From the NCBI RefSeq assembly GCF_014205055.1, contig NZ_JACHMS010000001.1, positions 1,922,001-1,986,000 of the forward strand: DNA of 64,000 nucleotides. The letters are read 5' to 3'. Positions 61,168 to 64,000 of the stretch are shown here, piece by piece (position 1 is the stretch's first letter; every line of letters starts with the position of its first letter). The position numbers and the translations under genes were made by a program. The DNA is from Streptomyces luteogriseus. GTDB lineage: Bacteria; Actinomycetota; Actinomycetes; Streptomycetales; Streptomycetaceae. The notes under the pieces are model-generated. The model ran no database searches. It had not been told where the DNA came from and worked only from the letters and a program-made list of their open reading frames with translations.

Positions 61168-62006
61168 CGGGGACGACAAGCGGGGCAGGGCGGCTCACAC
61201 CCGGGCGAGGGCTCCAGCAGTGCCTCGGGCCGGGCCGGCATCCGGCGGGCCACCCGGCCCGGTTCGAGGATCGTCCGGGCGACCATCCAGCCCGAGAGGG
61301 CATGCGGCTCCGCCGGGGCGTCGGCCAGGGCGTGGGCGTACCGGGTGAGCGCGGCGGTCGCGTCCCCGGCGGCCAGGTGCTCGTCGGCGGTGCGCGGGAC
61401 GGCGGGCCGGGTGGCGAAGGCCTGGGTGCGCACGTCCTGCCAGGAGGTGCGGTCGGGGCGGAAGCGGAGGTCCGACGGCGCGGCCGCCCGGGCGGGCACG
61501 ACGTTGCGCAGCCGCCACTCGGTGCGGTGCAGGGTGGCGGCGGTGCGGGCACGGGCCGGGGCGGCCGGTGGACCGTCCTCCCGCAGCCAGCCGTCCAGGG
61601 TGCGGGCGAGCCCCGACACGAGGGCGCGGCCCTGAGCGGTCAGACGGCCGCTGGGACGGGGCGCGGCGGGTGGCCCGGCCGGGGCAGGGTCTCGGTGCGG
61701 TCGGGGCCCTGGAGCCGGATCTCGGGATGCTGAAGAGTACGGCCCTCTTCCCTGAGGGCCGCGATGCGCTCCCGAACGGCCGGAAACAGTTCTTGCGGAT
61801 CGGGTGGCGCGGGCAGCACGGCGTCCCGGCCGGCCAGCAGGCCGAGCAGAACGTCGGAGACCAGGCCGGTCGCGCGGACGGGTTCGTTGGCCGCCGCCCT
61901 GCCCCGGCCGGCGGCGCGCAGCACGGTCTGCCGGTGCGTGCGGCCGGGCAGGGCGTCGGCGGGCAGGGCCTCCCGGAAGGCGAGGTCCTCCTCGAACCCC
62001 TCCGGT
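61168..62006 (-). pseudogene. Decayed region with the tail of a HEXXH-type protein
   Basis: Minus-strand reading from about 61670 gives GRLTAQGRALVSGLARTLDGW, then a helix ending HRTEWRLRNVVPA and an Ala/Arg-rich tail. This resembles the C-terminus of HEXXH-motif proteins (putative peptide beta-hydroxylases) of Streptomyces. The HEXXH core is absent, and no stop closes the frame before arcA. Upstream (about 62000-61640) a second frame reads EEDLAFREALPADALPGRTHRQ and ends in a stop; I do not recognise it. Deletion plus frameshift is the likely history. Confidence 0.5.
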
Positions 62007-64000
62007 TCACAGCCGCGGATCGACCGGCTCCGACTCCAGCGCCAGCACCCCGAACACCGCCTCGTGCACCCGCCACAGCGGCTCGCCCTCGGCCAACCGG
62101 TCCAGCGCCTCCAGGCCCAGCGCGTACTCGCGGATCGCCAGGGACCGCTTGTGGTTGAGGAACCGCGAGCGCAGGCGGGCGAGGTTCTCCGGGCGGGTGT
62201 ACTCCGGGCCGTAGATGATCCGGAGGTACTCGCGGCCGCGGCACTTGATGCCGGGCTGCACCAGGCGGCCCCGGCCGTCGCGGACGACCGCGCCGACCGG
62301 CTTGACGACCATGCCCTCGCCGCCGCGGCCGGTCATCTCCAGCCACCAGTCGACGCCGGCCTGCACCGACTCGGGGTCGGCGGTCTCGACGTAGAGGCGC
62401 CTGGTGGTCTGGAGCAGGCCGCTGCCATCGTGCTCGACGAGCCGGTCGAGCCGGGCGAGCTGCTCGTCGTGCGGCAGTCCGGCGAGGCTGCGCCCCTGGA
62501 CCGCGAGGATCTGGAACGGTGCCAGGCGTACCCCGTCGAGGCCGTCCGTGGTCCAGCAGTAGCGGCGGTACGCCTCGGTGAACGCGGCCGCGTCGGTGGC
62601 GCGTTCACCGGTGCGGGTCAGCAGGCCCGCGACGTCCACGCCGCGTGCCGCCGCGCCCCGGAGGGCGCTCAAGGCCTGCGGGAGCACCGCGCCGGACGCA
62701 GCGCCGACGGCGGCGTACTGCGAGCGCAGCAGCCCGGACGCCTTCAGCGACCAGGGCATCAACTCGGCGTCCAGCAGCAGCCAGTCCGTCTCCAGCTCGT
62801 CCCAGAGGCCGGCCTCGCCGGCCGCCGTGCGCACCCGGTCGAGGATCTCCTCGGTGAGGGCGTCGTCGTCGAGGAACGGGCGGCCGGTGCGGGTGTAGAG
62901 CGATCCCGTGGGACCGTCCACGCCGAAGCGCTTGCGGGCCGCCTCCGCGTCGCGGCACACCAGGGCCACCGCCCGCGAGCCCATGTGCTTCTCCTCGCAC
63001 ACGACCCGGGCGACACCGTCGTCCTTGTACTGGGCGAAGGCCTCCTCAGGGTGCTCCAGGTAGCCCTCGACGTGACTCGTCGCCGTCGGGGCCATGGTCG
63101 GCGGGAGGTACGGCAGCAGCCGCGGGTCCACCGCGAAGCGGCTCATGACCTCCAGGGCCGCCGCCGCGTTCTCCTCGCGGATCGAGACGCGGCCCTGGTG
63201 CCGGGTCTCCACGACCCTGCGGCCCCGCACGTCCGCCAGGTCCAGCGGACGGCCGTCCTGCCCGCCGGGCGCCTCGGTGCGCAGCGGCCTCGCCGGCTCG
63301 TACCAGACCTGCTCCGCCGGGACGTCGGCCAGCTCGCGCTCCGGCCAGCGCAGCGCGGTGAGCTTGCCGCCGAAGACGGCGCCGGTGTCCAGGCAGATGG
63401 TGTTGTTGAGCCAGGTCGCCTCGGGGACCGGGGTGTGGCCGTAGACGACCGCGGCCCGGCCCCGGTAGTCCTCCGCCCACGGGTAGCGCACGGGCAGGCC
63501 GAACTCGTCGGTCTCCCCGGTGGTGTCGCCGTACAGGGCGTGGCTGCGGACCCGGCCGGAGGTGCGGCCGTGGTACTTCTCGGGCAGGCCGGCGTGGCAG
63601 ACGACCAGCCGGCCGCCGTCGAGGACGTAGTGGCTGACGAGGCCGTCGAGGAACTCCCGTACCTCGGCGAGGAACTCCTCGCTCTCGCCCGCCATCTGCT
63701 CGATGGTCTCGGCGAGGCCGTGGGTGTGCTGGACCTTGCGGCCGCGCAGGTACCGGCCGTACTTGTTCTCGTGGTTGCCGGGCACGCACAGGGCGTTGCC
63801 GGACTTCACCATCGCCATGACGCGGCGCAGCACACCGGGGCTGTCCGGGCCGCGGTCGACCAGGTCGCCGACGAAGACGGCCGTGCGGCCCTCCGGGTGG
63901 ACCCCGTCGACGTAGCCCAGCTTGCCGAGCAGGGCCTCCAGTTCGGCGGCGCAGCCGTGGATGTCACCGATGATGTCGAACGGGCCGGTGAGGTGGGTGA
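62007..64000 (-). CDS. pnkp: Polynucleotide kinase-phosphatase Pnkp (phosphatase and ligase domains; N-terminus outside window)
   Basis: The frame is open to the window end. Residues near the edge read FDIIGDIHGC, GDLVDRGPDS and PGNHE, the binuclear metallophosphoesterase, continuing to VYGHTPVP. The C-terminal half is the adenylyltransferase (ligase-like) domain: CEEKHMGSRAVALV (motif I, with Lys), GRPFLDDD, EGMVVKP and IKCRGREYLRIIYGP. In bacterial RNA repair, Pnkp heals and seals tRNA cut by toxins, working with the methyltransferase Hen1. The N-terminal kinase and hen1 should lie to the right. The stop at 62007 precedes the decayed region. Confidence 0.93.
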   Translation of the reverse strand, partial: THLTGPFDIIGDIHGCAAELEALLGKLGYVDGVHPEGRTAVFVGDLVDRGPDSPGVLRRVMAMVKSGNALCVPGNHENKYGRYLRGRKVQHTHGLAETIEQMAGESEEFLAEVREFLDGLVSHYVLDGGRLVVCHAGLPEKYHGRTSGRVRSHALYGDTTGETDEFGLPVRYPWAEDYRGRAAVVYGHTPVPEATWLNNTICLDTGAVFGGKLTALRWPERELADVPAEQVWYEPARPLRTEAPGGQDGRPLDLADVRGRRVVETRHQGRVSIREENAAAALEVMSRFAVDPRLLPYLPPTMAPTATSHVEGYLEHPEEAFAQYKDDGVARVVCEEKHMGSRAVALVCRDAEAARKRFGVDGPTGSLYTRTGRPFLDDDALTEEILDRVRTAAGEAGLWDELETDWLLLDAELMPWSLKASGLLRSQYAAVGAASGAVLPQALSALRGAAARGVDVAGLLTRTGERATDAAAFTEAYRRYCWTTDGLDGVRLAPFQILAVQGRSLAGLPHDEQLARLDRLVEHDGSGLLQTTRRLYVETADPESVQAGVDWWLEMTGRGGEGMVVKPVGAVVRDGRGRLVQPGIKCRGREYLRIIYGPEYTRPENLARLRSRFLNHKRSLAIREYALGLEALDRLAEGEPLWRVHEAVFGVLALESEPVDPRL

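Overview
The window is high-GC actinobacterial DNA, almost certainly from a Streptomyces chromosome. The evidence is the strong GC bias at third codon positions, frequent GTG starts and ATGA/GTGA overlaps, an Scr1-type XRE regulator paired with a DUF397 protein, stand-alone HATPase proteins, DUF5999 and DUF6299 proteins, and a copy of a GC-rich repeat familiar from Streptomyces intergenic regions. Products are assigned from motifs and gene order read by eye; no database search was run.

Positions 1 to about 33.9 kb form a dense defence island. The left edge carries the end of a DUF1998 helicase, followed by drmD-drmMI (SNF2-like helicase and large adenine methylase of class 1 DISARM) and an EcsC-family protein. 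A mixed block follows: DUF397/XRE pair, HATPase, VapBC toxin-antitoxin, a small hypothetical, a CoiA-like nuclease with a duplicated domain, a PD-(D/E)xK nuclease and a membrane/coiled-coil protein. On the minus strand at 17.5-25.1 kb is an apparent operon whose first gene is a sigma-70 factor with all core regions, followed by drmA, drmB and a UvrD-like helicase. Divergent from it run mcrB, mcrC and a RelE-like/UvrD helicase fusion. A 20-bp perfect hairpin separates that operon from a convergent N6-methylase with an HsdS-like tail, and a TIGR04141/DUF6119 gene closes the island. The DISARM halves are therefore about 10.7 kb apart and in opposite orientation, no drmC is seen, and the drmAB half appears to carry its own sigma factor.

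From 34.2 to 42.1 kb are a DUF488 protein, a secreted protein, a three-gene PLP-enzyme operon (Y4yA-type decarboxylase-like, cysteine-synthase/rhodanese fusion, cysteine-desulfurase-like) with a methyltransferase behind a Zur-like palindrome, a histidine-rich metal-binding protein, and the remains of two peptide ABC-transporter ATPase genes.

From 43.0 to 47.2 kb and again from 53.3 to 56.5 kb are genes fitting aerobic 2-aminobenzoate (or salicylate) breakdown through CoA thioesters: aryl-CoA ligase, acyl-CoA dehydrogenase, RidA protein, PaaX-type regulator, enoyl-CoA hydratase and a bifunctional monooxygenase/reductase. Two promoters in these blocks share an almost identical 34-bp element, so they are probably co-regulated. 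Between them sit a BrkB-like membrane protein, the modABC molybdate transporter, and an ECF41-type sigma factor with its likely target oxidoreductase.

The right end holds a HATPase protein, an amino-acid permease, ornithine carbamoyltransferase and arginine deiminase (arginine deiminase route), a decayed region with the tail of a HEXXH-type protein, and the phosphatase and ligase domains of the RNA-repair enzyme Pnkp, cut by the window end.
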